From NCBI GenBank assembly GCA_964429795.1, contig CAYSCW010000043.1, positions 1-19,682 on the forward strand: a stretch of 19,682 nt of DNA, in the 5' to 3' direction. Positions 1 through 8,304 of the stretch are shown here, in pieces. This DNA comes from CAYSCW01 sp964429795 (GTDB taxonomy: Bacteria > Acidobacteriota > Aminicenantia > Aminicenantales > Aminicenantaceae). Each line of letters opens with the position of its first letter. Position 1 is the stretch's first letter. The position numbers and the translations under genes are program-made. The notes beneath the pieces are model-generated. The model searched no databases, was not told the DNA's origin, and worked only from the letters and a program-made list of their open reading frames with translations.

Positions 1-180
1 CTTATTCCTCGGCTCGCTCTCCTCTTCGAGGCACCATGCCCGCTCGCCTCCGGATGACTTCCTCATCAGCCTGCCTGACTGTTATGAATTTGTCCATACT
101 TGCTGGCAAGGATGGATAGAAACCGACGCTTTTATTAGCTGTCACGGAAATGGAAGTGCTTATCATAAGCATTTTAGTGT

Positions 181-209
181 TTGAATATACCCCATGGTTG
201 TGATATATA
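181..209 (+). promoter_or_regulatory. Candidate sigma70-type promoter of the MFS gene
   Basis: A TTGAAT box at 181-186 is separated by 17 bp from a TATATA box at 204-209. Each matches four of the six consensus bases, and the pair lies about 40 bp before the GTG start of the transporter gene. Spacing and position fit a promoter, but the region is AT-rich, so the match could be chance. Confidence 0.4.
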
Positions 210-249
210 CAGCTAAGAATTTTTGAGGGCAAAATCAGAAGGAGAAAAA

Positions 250-1539
250 GTGAGTCAGTATAACAATAATAAAGAAAATACAACGACCTCCAATACATCC
301 CGTTCTCCAATACCCAAAGCCCATATTTATTTTTTGGCATATCTGGCATTGGTCCTTATCAGTCTTGCAGCCATGGCGAGTTACTTTGCCTACGATTGTA
401 TCGGACCGTTGACTCCGCTCTTCAAGAGCGAGCTGAATCTTTCCGCCACTCAGGTCTACTGGCTGTACAGCATCTATTCGGTTCCAGTCATCATTTTTGT
501 AGTTCTGGGCGGAGTGCTTGCCGATAGACTAGGAGTGAGAAAGGCTGCCATACTCTTTACTGCCCTTTTTGCGGTCGGGACAGTGTTGACGGCAACTCGA
601 AGCTACTGGATTATGATTGCCGGAAGGTTCTTTTTTGGAATCGGGGCAGAATGCTACTATGTTGTTTTGAATAAAATATTGGCCAAGTGGTTCAAAGACA
701 GAGGATTGGCTTTGGCATTTGGGATTAATCTTTTTCTCATGCGCGCTGGCACTTATGCTGCCTTTTTTGTTCTCCCCTGGATGGCGGAAAATTTTACGCT
801 GGGAAATGCCTTATGGATAGTTGCCGGGATCAATGTGATTGGACTTGCCTCAACAGCCCTCTATGGCTTAATGGATAATCTTGGAGAGAAGAAAAGATAT
901 GTGTCGTTCGTGGAACAAGAACAAGAAACAGAAGAATTTCGCTTGCGACAGGCTTTCAAATTGCCTCCTGCTTTCTGGGTCATCAGCCTTCTCTGTGTTA
1001 CCTATTATTCTGCAATATTTCCCTTTCAAGGCGCAGCTACCGATTTTTTTGTTGAGCGCTACAGCATGGATACGATTTCAGCGGGCAGATTGGCAGGAAC
1101 AATCATTCTCATATCCATGTTCACCACCTGGTTTTTTGGCCTCATCGTCGACCGCATCGGCAAACGGGCAACCATGATGATTGTTGGATCGCTGGCCATG
1201 ATTCCCTGTCATGTTTCCATGGCATACACCAATATCAATCCATTGATACCCATGATTGTCCTCGGCATCTCGTTCTCTTTGGTTCCTGCTGCCCTCTGGC
1301 CAGCCATTCCATTGATGGTCAAGGAGAAACAACTGGGCACAGCTTACGGACTCATTGCCATGATCCAGAACGTCGGCCTTTTCACCTTTCCCCTTGCTGT
1401 GGGCAGAATCAGAGACACATTAGGAAGTTACAAACCTGCCATGATTATGTTTGCCGGATTGGGCATTTTAGGTTTTATCTTCGCTATCTGGCTTAAAATT
1501 CTGGAAGCCAAAGGGGGGGGTTATCTGGAAAAAGCCTGA
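250..1539 (+). CDS. MFS transporter, MFSD1-like
   Basis: This is a 429-residue integral membrane protein with about 12 hydrophobic helices in two halves, as expected for the major facilitator superfamily. Motif A between helices 2 and 3 is visible as GVLADRLGVRKA. The stretches GRFFFGIGAECYYVVLNKIL, WFKDRGLALAFG and GTAYGLIAMIQNVGL recall the eukaryotic lysosomal dipeptide carrier MFSD1, so a peptide or amino-acid substrate is possible; this is inference from remembered similarity. The start is taken as GTG at 250 because AAGGAG lies five bases upstream; an in-frame TTG at 223 has no such site. The N-terminus is a polar Asn/Thr-rich tail of about 25 residues. A run of eight G residues lies near the 3' end. 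The gene ends 7 bp from the end of the convergent radical SAM gene. Confidence 0.85.
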   Translation: MSQYNNNKENTTTSNTSRSPIPKAHIYFLAYLALVLISLAAMASYFAYDCIGPLTPLFKSELNLSATQVYWLYSIYSVPVIIFVVLGGVLADRLGVRKAAILFTALFAVGTVLTATRSYWIMIAGRFFFGIGAECYYVVLNKILAKWFKDRGLALAFGINLFLMRAGTYAAFFVLPWMAENFTLGNALWIVAGINVIGLASTALYGLMDNLGEKKRYVSFVEQEQETEEFRLRQAFKLPPAFWVISLLCVTYYSAIFPFQGAATDFFVERYSMDTISAGRLAGTIILISMFTTWFFGLIVDRIGKRATMMIVGSLAMIPCHVSMAYTNINPLIPMIVLGISFSLVPAALWPAIPLMVKEKQLGTAYGLIAMIQNVGLFTFPLAVGRIRDTLGSYKPAMIMFAGLGILGFIFAIWLKILEAKGGGYLEKA

Positions 1540-1546
1540 AGCTGTT

Positions 1547-3025
1547 TCAAAGCTTAGCAATCTTTCGAAAGTGGAATCCATAGATAGCGAGTGATATGGA
1601 TACTCCAATAAGATGGGGGCGCCTGGTTAAAGTCCATAAAATCAATTTCCAGTAATGCAGCCGTTCTTTTCCTCTTATCCCCAGGAGCCAGACGGACTTG
1701 AGGAAAGCTATGAAGTAACTGAATTTGAAGTAAATTTTTTGCTCCAGTTGCTTGGGCTTGTAGTGTTTCAGGAATGTCCTTACTCGCTTATAATAATGTT
1801 TTGGCAAATATATGGTGCTGAGAATTTTTTTATAACCTCTAATGAGTATCTCATGATTCATCTTGGGAATAAAGTTCAGTGAACAATCTGTATTGTCCCC
1901 GGAGGTATCACTCAGCAGTCTTCCTTCATTTTTTAGACGCTGATAAAGCCTCGTACCTCGGGGAGCATTCAACAGCCCGACCATGGCTGTTACAATTCCG
2001 CTGTTTTGAATAAACTTTATCTGTCTTTCAAAAATGGATGGAGTGTCACTGTCAAAGCCGACGATGAATCCTCCCTGGACTTCCAATCCCAAGCTCTGGA
2101 TCTTCTTTACACAGGCGAGCAAGTCGCGGTTTATGTTCAGATATTTGTTGCATTCTGTGAGGCTCTTTTCATCAGGGGTCTCGATCCCGATGAAAACCCT
2201 TCGAAATCCCGCCTTGGCCATCAACCTCATCAGCTCATCATCGTCGGATAGGTTTATTGAGGCTTCGGTCAAAAAATAAAAAGGATATTTTTTCTCTCTC
2301 ATCCATTCGATCAGGGAGGGAAGAATTTCTGATTTCAGTTTTTTCTTGTTTCCTATGAAATTATCATCGACAAAGAACACTCCGCCTCTCCATCCTTGGG
2401 CGTATAAAGTTTCCAATTCCCTTAAAATCTGCTCCTTTCTCTTGGTGCGGGGTCTATGCCCGTTTAAAACGATGATGTCACAAAATTCGCAGTTATAAGG
2501 ACAACCCCTCGAATATTGAATGTTCATGGCAGCGTATTTTTTCATTTCAACAAGTTTCCATAGCGGGCAGGGTGTGTTTCTAATATTTGGCCATTCTTTA
2601 GAAGAGTAAATGGGGCGGGGATTTCCCTTTTTTAAGTCCTCCAGAAAAGGCGCTAGCGAGATTTCTGCCTCGTTGAGCACGAAATGGTCTATGTCGTCAA
2701 ACTCTTCGTATCCCGTGGTGAAAAGAGGGCCGCCAGTGACAATCGGAACTCCTGATTTTTTACATCTCTTCACGACTTCTTTTACTGATTTCTTCTGAAC
2801 AGACATGGCGCTCAGGAAGACATAGTCAGCCCAGCTAAGGTCTTCGTCAGTCAGCTCGGAAACATTCATATCGATGAGCCTTTTCTCCCATTCTTCAGGA
2901 AGCATAGCGGCAACAGTTAAGAGGCCTAAAGGGGGAAAAGATGCTTTTTTGGAAATAAATTTAAGAGCGTATTTGAAGCTCCAGAAGGTGTCAGGATACT
3001 GTGGGTAAACGAGAAGAATTTTCAT
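1547..3025 (-). CDS. B12-binding radical SAM protein (DUF4070-type)
   Basis: This 492-residue protein has an N-terminal cobalamin-binding-like Rossmann region (about 1-140, starting MKILLVYPQYP, with PPLGLLTVAAMLPEEW). A radical SAM core follows, with the cluster motif C175-x3-C179-x2-C182 in YSRGCPYNCEFCD, then GIETPDEKSL and GFIVGFDSD segments typical of this class. The C-terminal 100 residues are basic and helical, as in the DUF4070 tail of HpnP/HpnR-like enzymes. Family members modify lipids, cofactors or peptides, often by methylation, so the substrate cannot be read from sequence. The classic DxHxxG cobalamin-ligand motif is not obvious. The start ATG has GAAAGGA upstream. The gene points away from the tricorn gene and converges with the transporter gene, so it is probably transcribed alone. 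Confidence 0.85.
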   Translation of the reverse strand: MKILLVYPQYPDTFWSFKYALKFISKKASFPPLGLLTVAAMLPEEWEKRLIDMNVSELTDEDLSWADYVFLSAMSVQKKSVKEVVKRCKKSGVPIVTGGPLFTTGYEEFDDIDHFVLNEAEISLAPFLEDLKKGNPRPIYSSKEWPNIRNTPCPLWKLVEMKKYAAMNIQYSRGCPYNCEFCDIIVLNGHRPRTKRKEQILRELETLYAQGWRGGVFFVDDNFIGNKKKLKSEILPSLIEWMREKKYPFYFLTEASINLSDDDELMRLMAKAGFRRVFIGIETPDEKSLTECNKYLNINRDLLACVKKIQSLGLEVQGGFIVGFDSDTPSIFERQIKFIQNSGIVTAMVGLLNAPRGTRLYQRLKNEGRLLSDTSGDNTDCSLNFIPKMNHEILIRGYKKILSTIYLPKHYYKRVRTFLKHYKPKQLEQKIYFKFSYFIAFLKSVWLLGIRGKERLHYWKLILWTLTRRPHLIGVSISLAIYGFHFRKIAKL

Positions 3026-3259
3026 GGCGAATTTCCTTTCTCATTTTACCATATGATTGAGAACGGTTCTATCCTCCTCTCTAAATATTTTCGTTGTACA
3101 TAGATGGTTAAACGTTATAGAATATTTTCTTTCATTCACATGTGTCCTTTGGTTTCATCGTATATAATCACGCAATATCACCCTTGCCTACTTACATAGT
3201 GAAGTATTTTCAAATTAATTATATTGATGTTTTTAGAAGAATAAAGAGAGTCAAAATTT

Positions 3260-3288
3260 TTGTTTTATCTATGCCTTATCACTATGAA
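3260..3288 (+). promoter_or_regulatory. Weak candidate promoter of the tricorn gene
   Basis: TTGTTT at 3260-3265 and TATGAA at 3283-3288 are spaced by 17 bp and lie about 30 bp before the tricorn start codon. Only the spacing is ideal; the hexamers match poorly. The rest of the 295-bp divergent intergenic region (3026-3320) is AT-rich and has no convincing small gene. Confidence 0.25.
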
Positions 3289-3320
3289 AGCCTGAGTCCA
3301 ATTACTTAAGGAGGTAAATT

Positions 3321-6300
3321 ATGGATAAAAAATTGAGTTTTCTTTGTGCCTTGCGCCGAGCCCTGTTGAGTATGGTTATGAGCATACTCTTCATTCTGGT
3401 TCCTCGGGTGAGCACAGGCACTGACTCAGAGCCGAGGCCGCTTATGCGGTTTCCGGATATTCATGGAGATACTGTAGTTTTTGTCTACGGTGAAGACATC
3501 TGGTCAGTTCCTGCTGAAGGCGGCATTGCCACCCGGCTGACCATCCATGATGGTGAGGAACGTTTCCCCAAATTTTCTCCAGATGGAACTTTGATCGCCT
3601 TTACTGGAGAATACGATGGCAATACCGACGTCTATGTGATGAATGCTCATGGAGGAGAGATTACCCGTGTGACCTTCCATCCTGGCTACGATGAAGTCGT
3701 CGGCTGGCATCCTCTCAAGAATAAAATCCTTTTCAGGTCCTCTCGCCACAGCTTCAGCCGTTTTTACCGGCTTTTTCTCATCTCGCCAGATGGGACTGGC
3801 CTTGAGGAGCTGATACTTCACGAAGCTGTTCAGGGTAGTTTTTCACCTGACGGGAAAAAGATAGCCTACAACAAGGTCCCCAGAGAAGAAAGAACTTGGA
3901 AACGTTACCATGGAGGAACAGCCCAGGAAATCTACCTTTATGATTTTGAAAAAAATGAAGAGCGAAATCTGACAAACTTCAAAGGGACAGACCGAATCCC
4001 GATGTGGATTGGAGAGAAAATCTACTTCAGTTCTGATCGAGATGGGGTTCTGAATATCTATTCCTACGACACTCAGACTGAAAAAATTGAACAGTTAACC
4101 CGCCATTCAGAATATGATGTCCGCCGTCCGAGCATGGGAGGAGATAAGATTGTCTATGAAGTTGGAGGAACGCTCTGGGTTCTCGATGTCAACACCAAAG
4201 AGACCAACACAATTCCCGTTGAGATTCGTACTGATGCTCCTGAAGTCCGTCCTTACCTTAAAAAGGTTGACAGATTTATCACTGGCTTTGATTGTTCACC
4301 CTCCGGGAAAAGGGCTCTTATCGTGGCCCGGGGAGAAGTCTTCACTGTCCCCTGCGAGGAAGGTCCAACCCGAAATTTGACCGGGAATCCAGGTGTCCGA
4401 GAAAAAGATGCCGTCTGGTCTCCAGACGGAAAAACAATAGCCTATCTCTCAGATGAAAGCGGAGAGTATGAAATATATCTGGTGGATCCGAAAGGCCAAA
4501 AAGGAGCCATACGCCTCACCCAGAACAAGGATGGCTATCGCCACACTCTTCTCTGGTCACCGGACAGCAAGAAGATCGCCTTTGCTGATCAAACACTGCG
4601 CTGCTATTACCTGGATGTCGCTACAAAAAAGATTGTGGAGATAGATAAAGCCCACTATGAGAGTATCGATGTCTCCTTGGATGTTAAGCCGATATCCGAT
4701 TTTGCCTGGTCGCCTGACAGTCGTTATATCGCCTATTGTAAGATGGATAAGGATCTCGTCTACAAAGTCTACCTCTATTCTTTGGAGACCGGGAAAATTA
4801 ACTGTGTGAGCAGCGGCATCTTTAATGACTTCAGTCCTCTGTTCTCCAAGGATGGAGAGCATCTCTTCTTCATCTCCAACCGACGTTTTGACCCAACATT
4901 CTGTGATTTTGAATGGGAAATGGTTTACAAGAAAGTTGCCGGCATCTACTGCCTGACCCTCCGCAAGGATGGGAAACCTTTCTTGCCCTTCAAAAGCGAT
5001 GAGGAAATTGCTGAGAAAGAAGCGAAAGAAAAAGGTGAGGAGAAAGAACCTCATGTCATGATCGATTTCGAAGGGATCACGGAGAGGATTGAAGCTCTGC
5101 CTCTGCCGCGCGGAAATTACCGTGATCTGGCAGTGAACAAATCTTCGCTTTTCTATTTGAATGCCGATGAGGGGGATTTCAACCGTTTTGAGTTCCGCTC
5201 GTTAGGGCCGCGCAATCTTTACGCTTTTGATTTTGATAAGCGGAAAGAAAGGACTTTGATCGAGAAGATCGACGGCTACAAACTCTCTGCGGACGGCTCC
5301 TCTATCATCTACAAGAGAGATGATACTATCGGGATTATCGAATCAAGTGCCAAGGATTCAAAGGGAAAAAACATCAACCTCTCCGACTTGAAAATGTGGC
5401 TTAATCCCTTGGCAGAGTGGAAGCAGATATTTAACGAAGCTTGGCGCATGGAGCGCGATTTCTACTACGAACCTAACATGCACGGTATTGATTGGGGTGC
5501 CATGAAGGAGAAATACGGACGCTTGCTTCCTTATGCATCCTGTCGGCAGGATATCCGCTTCATAATAGGGGAGCTTATCGGCGAACTGAGCACTTCTCAC
5601 ACCTACGTTTTTGGAGGAGACCTCCAGCGGCAGGCAAATCGGGTTAACGTGGGCATGTTAGGAGTGGATTGGGAGATAGATGAGGCCAGCAACCGATACC
5701 GCTTCAAGAAAATCTACCGTGTTCCTGACTGGTCACGGGAAATCTTCCCGCCACTTGGGAAGCCCGGAGTTGACATTAGGGAAGGCGATTACATCCTCCA
5801 GGTCAATGGCCAGGAGGTTAAAGCAGACCGGAATATCTATAGTTATTTTCAGAACCTGGCTGGAAAACAGGTGACCCTTTTGGTCAACAACAAGCCTGAA
5901 GAGATAGAGGCAAAGGAGTATGTGGTCAAACCTCTTAGGAGCGAAATGCTTCTTCTCTACCTGGACTGGGTTGAGCACAACCGCCGGATAGCAGAGGAAG
6001 CTTCCGACGGCCAGATCGGATACATCCATCTTCCTGATACCTACCTTAATTCAGCCATTGAGTTCCCCAAGTACTTCTACTCTCAGACAAGGAAGAAGGG
6101 CCTCATCATCGATGGACGCTTTAACGGAGGAGGACTGGATCCAGATATTTTCCTTCAGCGCCTGGATAAGAAAGTTCTTACCTACTGGACTCGGCGTTAC
6201 TCCCATGACCAGACGACGCCAGCCGTAGTGACTCGTGCTCATATGGTTTGCCTGACCAACCGGCAGGCAGGCTCCGGAGGAGATATGCTGCCTATGGAAT

Positions 6301-6614
6301 TCAGGATGCGGGGCATGGGCCCGGTTATTGGCACACGCACCTGGGGTGGACTGGTCGGCGTCTCGATGTGGATTGGCCTTGTTGATGGCGGTGGGCTCTC
6401 TGCTCCTGACTACCGAATCTACGATCCAAAAGGAAATTGGATTGTGGAGAATGAAGGAGTTGAGCCCGACATCGTTGTGGACCTCAATTCAGCAGAAATG
6501 GCCCGTGGCTATGATGCACAACTGATGAAGGGAATTGAAGTTCTGCTGAATAAAATCAAAGAAGATCCCAGACCATGGCCTAAGCACGAAGCTTTCTCTG
6601 TACAAAAGAAGTAG
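3321..6614 (+). CDS. Secreted tricorn protease homolog (peptidase S41)
   Basis: This 1097-residue protein is close in length to the archaeal tricorn core protease. An N-terminal signal sequence (about 1-33, two basic patches then MVMSILFILVP) implies export, whereas archaeal tricorn is cytosolic. Residues 45-690 form two beta-propellers made of repeats such as FSPDGTLIAF and WSPDGKTIAY. A helical linker (EWKQIFNEAWRMERDFYYEP, from 693) leads to a PDZ domain (about 778-860) and an S41 catalytic domain. The expected catalytic residues are all present: S759-H760 in STSHTYVFGG, nucleophile S985 in QAGSGGD, and a glutamate in NEGVEPDIVVD (1044-1054). It should cut short peptides that enter through the propellers. 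The start has a perfect AAGGAGGT site five bases upstream. The gene lies upstream of tldD/tldE on the same strand. Confidence 0.93.
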   Translation: MDKKLSFLCALRRALLSMVMSILFILVPRVSTGTDSEPRPLMRFPDIHGDTVVFVYGEDIWSVPAEGGIATRLTIHDGEERFPKFSPDGTLIAFTGEYDGNTDVYVMNAHGGEITRVTFHPGYDEVVGWHPLKNKILFRSSRHSFSRFYRLFLISPDGTGLEELILHEAVQGSFSPDGKKIAYNKVPREERTWKRYHGGTAQEIYLYDFEKNEERNLTNFKGTDRIPMWIGEKIYFSSDRDGVLNIYSYDTQTEKIEQLTRHSEYDVRRPSMGGDKIVYEVGGTLWVLDVNTKETNTIPVEIRTDAPEVRPYLKKVDRFITGFDCSPSGKRALIVARGEVFTVPCEEGPTRNLTGNPGVREKDAVWSPDGKTIAYLSDESGEYEIYLVDPKGQKGAIRLTQNKDGYRHTLLWSPDSKKIAFADQTLRCYYLDVATKKIVEIDKAHYESIDVSLDVKPISDFAWSPDSRYIAYCKMDKDLVYKVYLYSLETGKINCVSSGIFNDFSPLFSKDGEHLFFISNRRFDPTFCDFEWEMVYKKVAGIYCLTLRKDGKPFLPFKSDEEIAEKEAKEKGEEKEPHVMIDFEGITERIEALPLPRGNYRDLAVNKSSLFYLNADEGDFNRFEFRSLGPRNLYAFDFDKRKERTLIEKIDGYKLSADGSSIIYKRDDTIGIIESSAKDSKGKNINLSDLKMWLNPLAEWKQIFNEAWRMERDFYYEPNMHGIDWGAMKEKYGRLLPYASCRQDIRFIIGELIGELSTSHTYVFGGDLQRQANRVNVGMLGVDWEIDEASNRYRFKKIYRVPDWSREIFPPLGKPGVDIREGDYILQVNGQEVKADRNIYSYFQNLAGKQVTLLVNNKPEEIEAKEYVVKPLRSEMLLLYLDWVEHNRRIAEEASDGQIGYIHLPDTYLNSAIEFPKYFYSQTRKKGLIIDGRFNGGGLDPDIFLQRLDKKVLTYWTRRYSHDQTTPAVVTRAHMVCLTNRQAGSGGDMLPMEFRMRGMGPVIGTRTWGGLVGVSMWIGLVDGGGLSAPDYRIYDPKGNWIVENEGVEPDIVVDLNSAEMARGYDAQLMKGIEVLLNKIKEDPRPWPKHEAFSVQKK

Positions 6615-6673
6615 ATTTCAAAATCTAATCGGAACATCCATGAATGAGTAACTTTTTTTTAATTTTTTACGCA

Positions 6674-6726
6674 TATAATATCTGAGGGATTAGTCCAAAT
6701 TAATCAGGCCTTTCAATTTAAAGGCT
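6674..6726 (+). promoter_or_regulatory. Candidate -10 box and leader hairpin before tldD
   Basis: A perfect TATAAT lies at 6674-6679, but no good -35 box is found 16-18 bp upstream. Between it and the tldD start is a short hairpin with arms GCCTTT (6708-6713) and AAAGGC (6720-6725) and a six-base loop. There is no T-run directly after it, so it is a poor terminator for the tricorn gene and may simply be part of the tldD leader. Confidence 0.3.
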
Positions 6727-6755
6727 AAATTTAATCCATCAGGAAGGAGGACTGT

Positions 6756-8291
6756 ATGAAAAAAATCACAAGACGCGCTTTTATCAAGACCTCAGCCACT
6801 GCGGCAGCTGTGACTGTTGCCACCCCGCTTTTGCCAAAGGGTTTGTATTCGCTTGCTCGTGCAGATACGCCGGGTTATTTTGAGAGCGAATTTGGCATTA
6901 CCGACAGCTTGTGTCATAAGGTCATTGCCAAGGCGTTGTCTAAGGGAGGAGACTTTGCAGATCTCTACTTCGAGCACACCATCGGTAACTGGATAATCCT
7001 TGAAGACGGCAAAGTCAGCAGAGCTTACAGCGATGTTGCTCTCGGCGTGGGCATTCGAACCGTGAAAGGCGAGCAGGTTGGCTATGGATTCACCCAGGAA
7101 TTGACTGAGCAATCCATGCTGGCAGCTGCCTCTACTGCGGCCACGATATCTGACGCTGAGGCAAAGAAACCAGCCGGTGAGTTTGTGACACTGAAGACAA
7201 AAAACTACTACCCCCTTAAGACTCTGCTCACTTCAGTTCCACTCGAATCCAAGCTTCCGCTCGTCACGTCTGTAAATGACAGATGCTTCTCTCTCTCACC
7301 CCTGGTCACCAAAGTGTATGCTCAGTTTCATGACCAGCAGAAACGGATACTGGTGGTCACCAGCGACGGCACAAAAGCCGAAGACCTGCAACCCAAAAAT
7401 TATATTTATGCATCTGTGGTGGCGGAGAAGGATGGAAAGCGAGAACGGGCCGGTTGGAACATCGGCGGCCGTAGAGACTTTTCTTTCTACACTAAAGCTG
7501 TTGCAGAAGAGGTTTCTAAGATGGCAGTGGATCATGCGCTTGTTCTTTTTGATGCGGTGCAACCTCCCGCTGGAGAGATGCCAGTTGTCTTGGGTCCGGG
7601 TGTCACTGGTGTCCTGCTTCACGAAGCCATCGGACATGGGATGGAAGCTGACTTCAACTGGAAGAAGATGTCCACCTACTGCACTATGATCGGAAAGCAA
7701 GTTGCTGAGCCCTTTGTGACTATCGTTGACGATGGCACTGTGCCAAATCTTTTGGGTTCCATTAACTTTGATGATGAAGGCACTCCTGGACAGAAAACTG
7801 TCCTGGTCGAAAACGGAATCCTTACCAGCTACATGCACGACAAGATTTCTGCCAAGCATTATAACGTAAAACCCACAGGAAACGGCCGTCGAGAAAGCTA
7901 TCAGCACTATATACAACCTCGCATGCGGAACACTTACATGCTGGCAGGTCCAGCAACGCCAGAGGATGTCATCAAAAGCGCGAAAGATGGTATCTATGTC
8001 CAGGATGTCAGCAACGGGCAGGTGAAGATAGGTGAAGGTGATTTTGCGTTCTATGTCTCTCAAGGACAAATGATCGAAGACGGTAAGCTCACTGCGCCCA
8101 TCAAGGATATTAACATCATGGGCAACGGCCCCAAGATGCTGAGGAACATCACCATGGTGGCAAACAACCTCGAAATGAACAAAGGTGGAAGTGGATTCTG
8201 CGGTAAAGGCGGGCAGGCAGTTCCCTGCGGCTTCGGCCTACCAACCTGCCTGGTGAAATCATTGACTGTTGGCGGTGTAAAAGCCAGATGA
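6756..8291 (+). CDS. tldD: TldD-like metallopeptidase with a Tat signal
   Basis: This 511-residue protein is the catalytic partner of the TldD/TldE peptidase. The zinc motif is intact: H289-E290-x3-H294 in LLHEAIGHGMEAD, with C482 in GSGFCGKGGQ as the likely third ligand by analogy with Escherichia coli TldD. The N-terminus is unusual. It begins MKKITRRAFIKTS followed by an alanine/valine stretch ending near LARADTPG, a textbook twin-arginine signal, whereas well-studied TldD proteins are cytoplasmic. The known complex degrades unfolded peptides and matures modified peptides such as microcin B17. The start ATG follows AGGAAGGAGG. The gene is 141 bp after tricorn and 13 bp before tldE, so tldD and tldE form an operon. 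Export through Tat is inferred from the signal. Confidence 0.93.
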   Translation: MKKITRRAFIKTSATAAAVTVATPLLPKGLYSLARADTPGYFESEFGITDSLCHKVIAKALSKGGDFADLYFEHTIGNWIILEDGKVSRAYSDVALGVGIRTVKGEQVGYGFTQELTEQSMLAAASTAATISDAEAKKPAGEFVTLKTKNYYPLKTLLTSVPLESKLPLVTSVNDRCFSLSPLVTKVYAQFHDQQKRILVVTSDGTKAEDLQPKNYIYASVVAEKDGKRERAGWNIGGRRDFSFYTKAVAEEVSKMAVDHALVLFDAVQPPAGEMPVVLGPGVTGVLLHEAIGHGMEADFNWKKMSTYCTMIGKQVAEPFVTIVDDGTVPNLLGSINFDDEGTPGQKTVLVENGILTSYMHDKISAKHYNVKPTGNGRRESYQHYIQPRMRNTYMLAGPATPEDVIKSAKDGIYVQDVSNGQVKIGEGDFAFYVSQGQMIEDGKLTAPIKDINIMGNGPKMLRNITMVANNLEMNKGGSGFCGKGGQAVPCGFGLPTCLVKSLTVGGVKAR

Positions 8292-8304
8292 AAGGAGAGT
8301 AACG

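Noticed and set aside
2..349. Minus-strand open frame ending in MDKFITVRQADEEVIRRRAG and a charged tail, and a plus-strand frame open from the window edge to about position 183
   Set aside because: Neither has a ribosome-binding site or a family I recognise. The minus frame overlaps the start of the transporter gene. The stretch before 250 may hold the end of an upstream gene, but nothing supports a call.
7296..8069. A 257-codon minus-strand open frame inside tldD
   Set aside because: It lies antisense to a gene with clear catalytic motifs, and its translation has no recognisable features or start signal.
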